A stretch of DNA of 5,669 nucleotides from Chloroflexota bacterium (GCA_022562335.1 JADFPM010000182.1:1-5669), one strand, 5' to 3'. Positions 1-5,286 are shown, numbered from the stretch's first letter. Made by a program: numbers and translations. The notes: a model not told the origin generated them from the sequence alone.

Positions 1-155
1 CCGCCGGCTTAACTGTATTGGGCATAGATGCTCGTTCCGGGTGTCTGGGGAGCCCTGGAAACTGGAAGGCCATAGGCTCGGGCAAGGTCACCGTCTACCG
101 GGGCGCGGACTGGGCCGTTTACGAAAGCGGCCAATCGCTGCCGGGGGATGTGTAG
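1..155 (+). CDS. C-terminal fragment of a probable peptidase S51 / type 1 glutamine amidotransferase-like (cyanophycinase-like) protein
   Basis: An open frame enters from the left edge (first full codon at base 3) and stops at TAG 153-155, leaving about 50 residues. The visible stretch contains LTVLGIDARSG, then WKAIGSGKVTVYRG, and ends SGQSLPGDV. The pattern 'GID - short variable segment - W/F-x-x-x-G-x-G-x-V-x-V' is how proteins of the S51 / cyanophycinase / type 1 glutamine amidotransferase-like group usually end: a conserved GID strand followed by a final beta hairpin. The catalytic Ser, His and Asp/Glu would lie upstream and are not in the window, so neither activity nor substrate can be judged. 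The gene converges on hisIE and is separated from it by 117 bases of repeat-containing DNA. The family call rests on a short tail and is moderate; that the frame is coding is more likely than the exact family. Confidence 0.55.
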   Translation, partial: AGLTVLGIDARSGCLGSPGNWKAIGSGKVTVYRGADWAVYESGQSLPGDV

Positions 156-180
156 CCGGCAGGAGGTGGCTTTTAACCCA

Positions 181-213
181 CCGTTTGTGGTTCGACAGGC
201 TCACCATGAGCGG
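181..213. repeat. Imperfect palindrome of the dispersed 'TTCGACAGGCTCACC' type
   Basis: CCGTTTGTGGT (181-191) can pair with ACCATGAGCGG (203-213) over 11 base pairs, three of them G-U wobbles when transcribed on the plus strand, around an 11-base loop. A smaller perfect hairpin, GCTCA-CCA-TGAGC, lies inside it at 200-212. I recognise the core (GGTTCGACAGGCTCACC followed by a GAGCGG-like arm) as a short palindromic sequence commonly scattered between genes in environmental bacterial genomes; this is from memory, not a search. Its position between two convergent genes would suit a bidirectional transcription end or RNA-stabilising hairpin. The wobble pairing favours the plus-strand transcript, that is, the 3' end of the left-edge gene. 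Confidence 0.6.
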
Positions 214-222
214 GAATTGAGC

Positions 223-270
223 GCTGACGGCTAATGGCTGACGGCTGACCGCTGACTGCTAACCGCTACG
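223..270. repeat. Heptanucleotide tandem repeat, consensus GCTGACS
   Basis: Six consecutive 7-base units fill 223-264 without a gap: GCTGACG, GCTAATG, GCTGACG, GCTGACC, GCTGACT, GCTAACC. A decayed unit follows (GCTACG, 265-270). The variation is confined mainly to positions 4, 6 and 7 of each unit. The array ends just before the hisIE stop codon (minus strand, 273-275), so it lies in the 3' flank of that gene. Heptamer arrays between genes are known in other phyla, for example the STRR sequences of cyanobacteria. No function can be assigned from sequence. Confidence 0.75.
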
Positions 271-272
271 CT

Positions 273-893
273 CTACCCCCGCCGCTCCCTCAAAACGTCC
301 CACACCTGCTGGGGCTTGACGCCGGTGGCGGCCATCAGCACCAAAGTGTGGTAAAGCAGGTCGGCCACTTCCCCCGGCAGACCTTCCGTATCGTTTATGG
401 CCCCGGCAATTGCGGTCTCTCCCGCCTCCTCGATCACCTTCTGGGCGATGCGGGCGACCCCATCTTCCAGCAGTTTGGTGGTGTAACTACCCTGGGGCAT
501 CTCGCGTTGGCGGTCCTGGATCACGGCGTAGATCTCGTTGAGGATTGCCGGCCCCGTCTCGGTGGCTTCGTACTCCTCGGGCAGTCCATCGAGAAGGTTG
601 AAGAAGCAGGATGTCTCCCCGGTGTGGCAGGCGGGCCCATCGGGGTCCACCTTCAGCAAGATCGTGTCGTTGTCGCAGTCAAGCCAGGCTTCCTTGAGAT
701 TCAGGTAATTGCCCGACATCTCACCCTTGTGCCACAGGTCTTCCCGGCTGCGGCTGTAGAACCAGACCTGGGTCCCTTCCACGGTGCGTTTCAGCGAGCC
801 GGGATTCATGTACCCCAGCATCAACACCTGGCCGGTGTTGGCGTCCTGGGCTATGGCGGGCAGCAGGCCCTGCTCATTCAGTTTTACTTTCAC
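273..893 (-). CDS. hisIE: Bifunctional phosphoribosyl-AMP cyclohydrolase / phosphoribosyl-ATP pyrophosphatase (HisIE)
   Basis: This cytoplasmic enzyme of histidine biosynthesis removes pyrophosphate from phosphoribosyl-ATP (HisE) and then opens the purine ring of phosphoribosyl-AMP (HisI). The HisI domain fills about residues 1-105, with WHKGEMSGN (54-62), the metal-binding DCDND (72-76) and the CHTGETSCF signature (89-97). The HisE domain fills about 115-206, with the helix motif KVIEEAGE (152-159) and EVADLLYH (175-182), both typical of MazG-like pyrophosphatases. At 206 aa it is full length for the fused form (about 200 aa). The start is GTG (893-891), overlapping the TGA of the upstream HAD gene as GTGA. 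An AAGGA element lies about 9 bases before it, inside the HAD gene, which supports translational coupling. It is the last gene of the hisF-HAD-hisIE cluster. All key motifs are intact. Confidence 0.96.
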   Translation of the reverse strand: MKVKLNEQGLLPAIAQDANTGQVLMLGYMNPGSLKRTVEGTQVWFYSRSREDLWHKGEMSGNYLNLKEAWLDCDNDTILLKVDPDGPACHTGETSCFFNLLDGLPEEYEATETGPAILNEIYAVIQDRQREMPQGSYTTKLLEDGVARIAQKVIEEAGETAIAGAINDTEGLPGEVADLLYHTLVLMAATGVKPQQVWDVLRERRG

Positions 894-1624
894 TGGGCAC
901 CGTCCTTTCTACCGGATATCCGGTCCAGGAGTTCCGGGATCTCCAACAGGCTGTTGATCTGGTGATCGGGCGCGGGCAGTTGCGGGTCCATCGCCTTTTT
1001 CGACCGGTTGATCCAAATGGTCCCCATTCCCACGCCCTTGGCCCCTTTGACGTCTTCGAGTTGGCGGTCTCCAACATACAGACATTCTTGGGGGGTCACC
1101 CCCAGACGCCGCAACATCTCATGGAAGAACGCGGGATGAGGCTTGTAGCACCGGGCCTCCTCCGATGTCAGCACCGCGGACAGCGCGGCGACGATGTCGT
1201 CGTCCAACAGATCTAGGTTGGGGCGCAGGTAATCATCATCGGCGTTGGAGAGGATCGCCGTACGGCATCGGGCCTGGATCAAACGAAGGGCTTTATGGGT
1301 CTCTTCAAAGGGAGGTCTCTGGGAAATGTCTTGAAAAGATTCTTTGGTGGCGGTGTCTGGATCACCGGGTAAGCCCAGTTGCTCAAAAGCGCCGGCAAAG
1401 GTGTCGCGCCATCCCTGGAAGTAGGTCTGGAAGGGCGCGGCGGGATCGGCGCGGCTGTCGCGGAATTTACCCATTTGCTCCCACCAGACCTTTGACAACA
1501 CTTCCGGGTCCACATCCAGATGTTGGCGGCGGATTATCCCTTGGAAAGTGCCCTGCCACTGGCTGGGGTCTTCTTCCACCAGGGTTTCGTACATGTCGAA
1601 AATGACGGTGGTGATTTGGCTCAT
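890..1624 (-). CDS. HAD-superfamily hydrolase with tyrosine in motif I, embedded in the his cluster
   Basis: A 244-aa protein with the haloacid dehalogenase-type Rossmann fold. Motif I is FDMYETL (9-15; nucleophile Asp10). Motif II is ILSNAD (Ser126), motif III is YKPHP (Lys161), and motif IV is YVGDRQLED (Asp186, Asp191). The segment 16-110 is helical, as expected of a C1-type cap. Phosphatases of this superfamily normally have Asp two residues after the nucleophile as general acid/base. Here it is Tyr12, as in 2-haloacid dehalogenases, while motif IV keeps the phosphatase-like GDxxxxD form. The substrate therefore cannot be named. Its position between hisF and hisIE, 40 bases after hisF and overlapping hisIE by 4 bases, shows co-expression with histidine genes. 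A histidinol-phosphatase role is tempting but not supported by motif I. No close Shine-Dalgarno precedes the ATG (AGGAG lies 16 bases away); this start is kept because it supplies the first beta strand. Confidence 0.88.
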   Translation of the reverse strand: MSQITTVIFDMYETLVEEDPSQWQGTFQGIIRRQHLDVDPEVLSKVWWEQMGKFRDSRADPAAPFQTYFQGWRDTFAGAFEQLGLPGDPDTATKESFQDISQRPPFEETHKALRLIQARCRTAILSNADDDYLRPNLDLLDDDIVAALSAVLTSEEARCYKPHPAFFHEMLRRLGVTPQECLYVGDRQLEDVKGAKGVGMGTIWINRSKKAMDPQLPAPDHQINSLLEIPELLDRISGRKDGAQ

Positions 1625-1664
1625 GGGGTTTGGTCCGCGGCTCCTATTTTGATCTTGCGGTTGG

Positions 1665-2477
1665 CTATCTTCTCATGGGCACGCCGCGGCCTTCCAGGTA
1701 TTCCTTGGCCTGGCCGATGGAATAGGTGCCGAAGTGGAAGATGCTGGCGGCCAAAACGGCGTCGGCCTTGCCCTGGTCAAAGGCCTGGTACAGGTGCTCC
1801 AGCGTTCCTGCTCCCCCGCTGGCTATCACCGGCACCGTGACCGCCTGGGAGATAGACCGGGTCAGCTCCAGGTCATAACCCTCCAGGTGGCCGTCGGCGT
1901 CCATGCTGGTCAGCAGGATCTCCCCCGCGCCCAGCGCCACGGCCCGGACGGCCCACTTGACCGCGTCCAGCCCGGTGGGAGTTCGGCCGCCCCGGGTGAA
2001 CACCTCCCACTGGGATTCATCGGTCAGGGATAATTCTGGGTCCACCGGCCCGCTGGCTTTAGCCTGACCGGACGGCACTCGCTTTGCGTCAATGGCGACC
2101 ACGATGCACTGGTTGCCGAACCCCTGGGCGCCCCGGCTTATCAGGTCTGGATCGTTCACCGCCGCCGTGTTTACCGACACCTTGTCTGCCCCGGCGTGGA
2201 GCATGCGGCGGACATCGTCCACGCTACGGATGCCGCCGCCCACGGTCAAAGGGATGAACACCTGCTCCGACACCCGCTCCATCACGTCCACCATGGTGTC
2301 CCGTGAATCGGCGCTGGCGGTGATGTCCAGGAAGACCAGTTCGTCGCCACCCTCTTGGTTATAACGGGCGGCAAGTTCGGCGGGGTCGCCGGCGTCCCGC
2401 AGGTTGACGAAGCTGGTGCCTTTGACGACCCGGCCCGCGTCAACGTCCAGGCATGGGATGATGCGTTTTGTGAGCAT
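1665..2477 (-). CDS. hisF: Imidazole glycerol phosphate synthase cyclase subunit HisF
   Basis: With the HisH glutaminase (not in this window), HisF uses ammonia to convert PRFAR into imidazole glycerol phosphate and AICAR, linking histidine and purine synthesis. The (beta/alpha)8 barrel is recognised by RIIPCLDVDAGRVVKG at the N terminus with catalytic Asp11, by LTVGGGIRS (77-85), by VVAIDAKRV with catalytic Asp130, by GGRTPTGLDAV (163-173), by LLTSMDADG (188-196) and by the phosphate-binding IASGGAG (218-224). At 270 aa it is longer than the usual 250-258. The extra residues sit after Asp130, around 134-155, before WEVFTRGGRT. The ATG (2477) has no strong Shine-Dalgarno, but MLTKRIIPCLD is the conserved N terminus, so the start is secure. 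It is the first gene of the minus-strand cluster, with an extended -10 element about 50 bases upstream. Confidence 0.97.
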   Translation of the reverse strand: MLTKRIIPCLDVDAGRVVKGTSFVNLRDAGDPAELAARYNQEGGDELVFLDITASADSRDTMVDVMERVSEQVFIPLTVGGGIRSVDDVRRMLHAGADKVSVNTAAVNDPDLISRGAQGFGNQCIVVAIDAKRVPSGQAKASGPVDPELSLTDESQWEVFTRGGRTPTGLDAVKWAVRAVALGAGEILLTSMDADGHLEGYDLELTRSISQAVTVPVIASGGAGTLEHLYQAFDQGKADAVLAASIFHFGTYSIGQAKEYLEGRGVPMRR

Positions 2478-2523
2478 GGGAATTTCTAAAAGCAGACTCG
2501 TCTCGAATCGGTCCAGTCAGGCC

Positions 2524-2532
2524 AGTATAACA
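2524..2532 (-). promoter_or_regulatory. Extended -10 promoter element for the hisF cluster
   Basis: Read on the minus strand the sequence is TGTTATACT: TATACT at 2529-2524 preceded by TGT at 2532-2530, matching the extended -10 form TGnTATAAT at all but one position. No good -35 hexamer lies 16-18 bases upstream in this G-rich stretch, which is tolerated by extended -10 promoters. Transcription would begin near 2517, giving a leader of about 40 bases before the hisF ATG. I see no T-box, attenuator peptide or run of His codons in that leader. Confidence 0.5.
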
Positions 2533-2613
2533 TCGGTGGCCCCCGCCCTCGGTCCCTCTTCCGTGGGAAAGGAATGCTCACGACTCAACCGTGGTCGGTG
2601 TGAGGGGAACGCG

Positions 2614-2643
2614 TTGAGAACCATGCTGTCCATGGAGTAGAAT
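2614..2643 (+). promoter_or_regulatory. Sigma70-like promoter for the GlcG-family gene, with a dyad in the spacer
   Basis: TTGAGA (2614-2619) and TAGAAT (2638-2643) are separated by 18 bases, a good housekeeping-type promoter. Transcription would start near 2650, about 42 bases before the ATG at 2692. The spacer contains the perfect inverted repeat CCATG-CTGTC-CATGG (2621-2635). A second dyad, ATTGG-C-CCAAT (2642-2652), overlaps the end of the -10 and the likely start site. These are possible repressor sites. The gene has a clear Shine-Dalgarno, GGAGG at 2681-2685, six bases before the ATG. Confidence 0.55.
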
Positions 2644-2691
2644 TGGCCCAATCCACCAGCCCAGGCATTTCAACCATTACGGAGGTACGTC

Positions 2692-3087
2692 ATGGCCCTA
2701 ACACTTGAAGAGGCAAACAGGATCGTCGCTGGGACCATCGCCCAAGCCACGGAATTCAATATCAAGGTGAACGTCGCCGTCTGCGACGCCGGCGGACGCC
2801 TCATCGCCTTCAACCGCATGGACGGCGCTATCTGGGCCGGGGTCTATGGCTCCCAGGGGAAAGCGGTGGCCTCGGCCGGATTTGGCCGGCCCAGCGGCGA
2901 ATTGTCGGAGCGGGCCGACCTGCCGACCCCCCGTGGCATCGCCATCGCCGAAGGCGGCCACATGATCATGGGCCAGGGCGCGGTGCCCATAATCCGCAAC
3001 GGCGCGGTGGAAGGCGCCTGCGGCGTGGGCGGCGGCACCAGCCAGCAGGACGAGGATTGCGCCAAGGCCGGCGTGGCCAAGCTGTAG
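2692..3087 (+). CDS. GlcG/HbpS-family (heme-binding / DUF336-type) protein
   Basis: A compact 131-aa protein of the GlcG/HbpS family (Haem_degrading, formerly DUF336). Recognised features are the opening helix LTLEEANRIVAGTIAQA, the strand VNVAVCDAGGRLIAFNRMDGA (27-46), the central FGRPSGEL and the glycine-rich C-terminal signature ACGVGGGTSQQDEDCA (109-124), where the family normally reads GVSGGTxxQDxxxA. Members form small alpha/beta oligomers. Some bind heme (HbpS), others sit in glycolate or diol utilisation loci, and many have no known activity, so no substrate is assigned. There is no signal peptide or membrane segment, so it is probably cytoplasmic. GGAGG is well placed before the ATG. 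The gene stands alone with its own promoter, diverges from hisF and converges on the cyclase gene across a large palindrome. Confidence 0.92.
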   Translation: MALTLEEANRIVAGTIAQATEFNIKVNVAVCDAGGRLIAFNRMDGAIWAGVYGSQGKAVASAGFGRPSGELSERADLPTPRGIAIAEGGHMIMGQGAVPIIRNGAVEGACGVGGGTSQQDEDCAKAGVAKL

Positions 3088-3140
3088 ATTTTTATTTCTC
3101 GACCCTTGGCTCGGCCATTGAGGTTGACTATGGGCGAACC

Positions 3141-3221
3141 CGAGGGGCTAAATCCCCCTTTGTCAAAGGGGGAGACACGGCCCCACTTTCGAAAAGAGGG
3201 GTTGGGGGATTTGGCCCCTCG
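3141..3221. repeat. 81-bp nested palindromic element between convergent genes
   Basis: The outer arms CGAGGGGCTAAATCCCCC (3141-3158) and GGGGGATTTGGCCCCTCG (3204-3221) pair over 18 positions with a single T-G wobble. Inside are two further hairpins. The first is TCCCCCTTT-GTC-AAAGGGGGA (3153-3173), nine base pairs that compete with the outer stem for the same C run. The second is CCCC-A-CTTT-CGA-AAAG-A-GGGG (3181-3201). The element resembles the widespread 'AAATCCCCCTTT...AAAGGGGGA' intergenic repeats (from memory). It lies 53 bases after the GlcG-family gene and 67 bases after the end of the cyclase gene, so it could end transcription from both sides, although no T run follows the stem. There is no room for a transposase. 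Confidence 0.8.
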
Positions 3222-3288
3222 CCTGGTTGCTGGTGATGTTTGGCAATTTGCTCCAGGCTCGGTAGATCAGGGCCAAATAACCGCGCGA

Positions 3289-4029
3289 TCAAGGCACAAA
3301 TGCCAGCACCGACGCCGGCGAACCGGCGCCACCCTTGAGGCGCAATATCCCTATCACCAGCGTGCATCCCACCGCGGGTAGTTGGTCCAGGTTGGCCAGA
3401 TTTTCCAGGGCTATCCTGGGTTGCTCCAGCACCAGCTTGTTGACGGACAATTCCTCTTCTTGGCCGGGGTCCAGCCCGTGGGTGTCGATGCCCAACCCGG
3501 CAACCCCCCGCTCTTCCAACAATACCCGGGCCGCGGCCAGGCCGAATCCGGGAAAGTGCATCCCGCCCCGGGCGTCGTAGCCCAGGTACGCTCTGGGGTC
3601 TTCCCATTTGCCGTCCCAGCCCGTCGCCAGCAGCACTATGCTCCCGGCGGGGACCGGCCCCCACTTATCCTCCCAGTCCGCCAGGCCGGAAACGTCCAGC
3701 CGGTGGTCGGCGCCGGCCGCCGCACGTTCCCGAACGTCCAGCACCACGGCGGGGGCCACCAGCGATTCCGGTGAATAGGCGTCTATGGCCACGCCCTGGG
3801 CGTGGAAGCTGATGGGAGCGTTCAGGTGGGTGCCGCTGTGCTCTCCCATGGAGAAGCTGCCCAGGCGAAAACCCTCGGATTCCAAAGTCGCGGCGGTCGT
3901 GAACTTCACCGGCGGGTCTCCCGGCCAGCGGGGTATGCCGGGGTGGATCGGGTGGCTCAGATCCACCACCCGCCGGTAGGCAAAAGACTTGGCATCCACG
4001 GGATCGTCCACAGGTTCATTCTTCCTCAT
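3289..4029 (-). CDS. Cyclase-family protein (kynurenine formamidase-like) with altered metal-ligand residues
   Basis: A 246-aa cytoplasmic protein of the cyclase family (PF04199; KynB-like metal-dependent hydrolases). The family opening is VVDLSHPIHPGIPRWPGDPP (21-40). The signature region is GEHSGTHLNAP (62-72), where the family usually has HxGTHxDxP. Later come LLATGWDGKW (133-142), GIDTHGLDPG (180-189) and LENLANLDQLP (208-218). His64 and His68 are present, but the aspartate expected at 70 is Asn. The His expected in the later 'S-V-H' segment is Asn197, while Glu209 is kept. The substrate is unknown; KynB hydrolyses N-formylkynurenine, but no kynurenine genes are nearby. The ATG at 4029 has no clear ribosome site. 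A GTG at codon 7 (4011) is preceded by AGGAAG nine bases upstream and may be the true start. It diverges from the LLM gene. Confidence 0.9.
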   Translation of the reverse strand: MRKNEPVDDPVDAKSFAYRRVVDLSHPIHPGIPRWPGDPPVKFTTAATLESEGFRLGSFSMGEHSGTHLNAPISFHAQGVAIDAYSPESLVAPAVVLDVRERAAAGADHRLDVSGLADWEDKWGPVPAGSIVLLATGWDGKWEDPRAYLGYDARGGMHFPGFGLAAARVLLEERGVAGLGIDTHGLDPGQEEELSVNKLVLEQPRIALENLANLDQLPAVGCTLVIGILRLKGGAGSPASVLAFVP

Positions 4030-4092
4030 GTATCTAGTTTACCAAGACGGCGCTGGCGCCGGAAAACACCGCCCAATCAGCCATGCCGCCGG

Positions 4093-4121
4093 TTGACGTT
4101 GAATTGGCGTGACTCTAGAAT
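4093..4121 (+). promoter_or_regulatory. Near-consensus sigma70-like promoter for the LLM oxidoreductase gene
   Basis: TTGACG (4093-4098) and TAGAAT (4116-4121) are separated by exactly 17 bases. The -35 matches five of six consensus bases and the -10 four of six. The predicted start is near 4128, leaving a leader of about 73 bases before the ATG at 4201. The -10 hexamer is identical to that of the GlcG-family promoter (2638-2643). Confidence 0.7.
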
Positions 4122-4144
4122 GCGGCAATAGACGTGATTCGGCA

Positions 4145-4179
4145 GGCCCGAACCCATCGTTGCGGTTCACGTAAGGGCC
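4145..4179 (+). promoter_or_regulatory. Bulged stem-loop in the 5' leader of the LLM gene
   Basis: Within the predicted leader, GGCCC (4145-4149) pairs with GGGCC (4175-4179) and the directly following GAACC (4150-4154) pairs with GGTTC (4164-4168). This gives ten base pairs with a 9-base terminal loop and a 6-base bulge (ACGTAA) on the 3' side. A competing helix is possible between ACGTGA (4132-4137) and TCACGT (4167-4172). The structure ends seven bases before the Shine-Dalgarno AGGAGG (4186-4191). It does not match a riboswitch class I know, and regulation is only a possibility. Confidence 0.4.
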
Positions 4180-4200
4180 AACATTAGGAGGAAGACCGAC

Positions 4201-5286
4201 ATGGAATTTGGGATGTTTTACGAGGTTCAAGTGCCCAGGCCCGCGCCTCCCGAGGCCGAGCACGAAAGGCTGCGGGAGATCGTCGACCAGGTGGTCCTGG
4301 CCGAGGAGATGGGCTTCGACGAGGTGTGGTTCGTCGAGCACCATTTCCTGACCGAGTGGGCCCATTCCAGCGCCTCCGAGGTCATGCTGGCGGTACTCAG
4401 CCAGCACACCACCAAGATGAGGTTGGGGTTTGGCGTGGTGTTGCTGCCGGTGCACCATCCCCTGCACGTGGCGGTCAAGGCTTCCACCCTGGACATCATG
4501 AGCGGCGGACGGGTGGACGTCGGCGTGGGCCGGTCGGGCAACCCGTACCAGTTGACTCCCTTCGGCGTCAAGATCGAAGACACCCGGGGCATCTGGGAAG
4601 AGTCGCTGCGGATGCTCCCCAAGATCTGGACTGAGAAGATCTTCTCCCATAAGGGCAAGTATTTCGACGTGCCCGAGCGGGAGGTTATCCCCAAGCCCAT
4701 GCAGAAGCCTCACCCTCCCCTGTGGTCGGCCTGCAGTCAGGACGATACCTTCCAACTGGCGGGGGAGATGGGCCTGGGGTGCCTTTGCAACGTTTTGGGC
4801 CAGTACGACACGGTGGAGCGGCGCATCGGCATCTACAAAGAGGCGTTAAAAACCGCCGAGCCCGTGGGCGGTTTCATCAACGACAAGGTGGTGGTTTCCA
4901 GCATCGGCTTCTGCAGCGAGGACAAGAAGATCGCCATGGAGCGGGGGGCGGAGATCGCTTCCTGGAACATCAATATCCGGCTGAGGAACTACGCCCAGGC
5001 ATGGGAAGGGATCGACACGTCCCAGGTGCCCGACGACTATAAGCACCACGTCCGCCGAGGGGAATGGGACCCCCAGATGCGCCAGGGCGTTTCACCTGAA
5101 GAGGTGCTGTCCAGTGGGCGGTTCTGCGTGGGGACCCCCGACGAGTGCATCGAGGTGGTGGAGAACTACGAGCGCATCGGCGCCGACCAGATCATGCCCA
5201 TATTCCAGGCCGGCCCCGCCACCCACCAGGAAGTGCTGAACTCCCTGCGGCTGTTCGCCGCAGAGGTGATGCCGCTGGTCAAGTAG
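4201..5286 (+). CDS. LLM-class flavin-dependent oxidoreductase (luciferase-like monooxygenase)
   Basis: A 361-aa member of the bacterial luciferase-like family (PF00296), TIM-barrel enzymes that use reduced FMN or F420 to oxygenate or reduce organic substrates. The N terminus MEFGMFYEVQVPRP gives the first strand. AEEMGFDEVWFVEHHF (34-49) is the typical luciferase-family motif. LGFGVVLLPVHHPLHVAVKASTLDIMSGGRVDVGVGRSG (75-113, cited as positions 75-83, 86-95 and 97-113) forms the cofactor-binding core. The C-terminal VGTPDECIEVVENYERIGAD (310-329) is the usual final helix region. The substrate and the choice between FMN and F420 cannot be read from the sequence. AGGAGG lies nine bases before the ATG, and a strong promoter precedes it. 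Families of such genes are expanded in SAR202 Chloroflexota, where they are proposed to oxidise resistant organic matter; that link is context, not proof. No signal peptide; cytoplasmic. Confidence 0.93.
   Translation: MEFGMFYEVQVPRPAPPEAEHERLREIVDQVVLAEEMGFDEVWFVEHHFLTEWAHSSASEVMLAVLSQHTTKMRLGFGVVLLPVHHPLHVAVKASTLDIMSGGRVDVGVGRSGNPYQLTPFGVKIEDTRGIWEESLRMLPKIWTEKIFSHKGKYFDVPEREVIPKPMQKPHPPLWSACSQDDTFQLAGEMGLGCLCNVLGQYDTVERRIGIYKEALKTAEPVGGFINDKVVVSSIGFCSEDKKIAMERGAEIASWNINIRLRNYAQAWEGIDTSQVPDDYKHHVRRGEWDPQMRQGVSPEEVLSSGRFCVGTPDECIEVVENYERIGADQIMPIFQAGPATHQEVLNSLRLFAAEVMPLVK

Noticed and set aside
223..270. CRISPR array
   Set aside because: The units are 7 bases with no spacers and there are no cas genes; this is a simple tandem repeat.
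348..965. Long plus-strand open frame of 205 codons opposite hisIE
   Set aside because: It lies antisense to hisIE, whose motifs are all intact, and its translation has no recognisable domain; GC-rich codon bias on the true strand keeps the opposite frame open.
3128..3664. Minus-strand frame of 178 codons overlapping the cyclase gene and the palindrome
   Set aside because: It is a shifted frame of the cyclase coding strand extended through the repeat; the Arg/Gly/Pro-rich translation shows no family features.
4039..4755. Minus-strand open frame of 238 codons opposite the LLM gene
   Set aside because: It runs through the LLM promoter and antisense to a clearly conserved protein; composition is that of a mirror frame rich in Gly, Pro, His and Leu.
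2692..5286. GlcG-family, cyclase and LLM genes as one catabolic operon
   Set aside because: They alternate in strand (+, -, +), each has its own likely promoter and a repeat separates the first two, so a single operon is excluded; a functional link is only possible by proximity.
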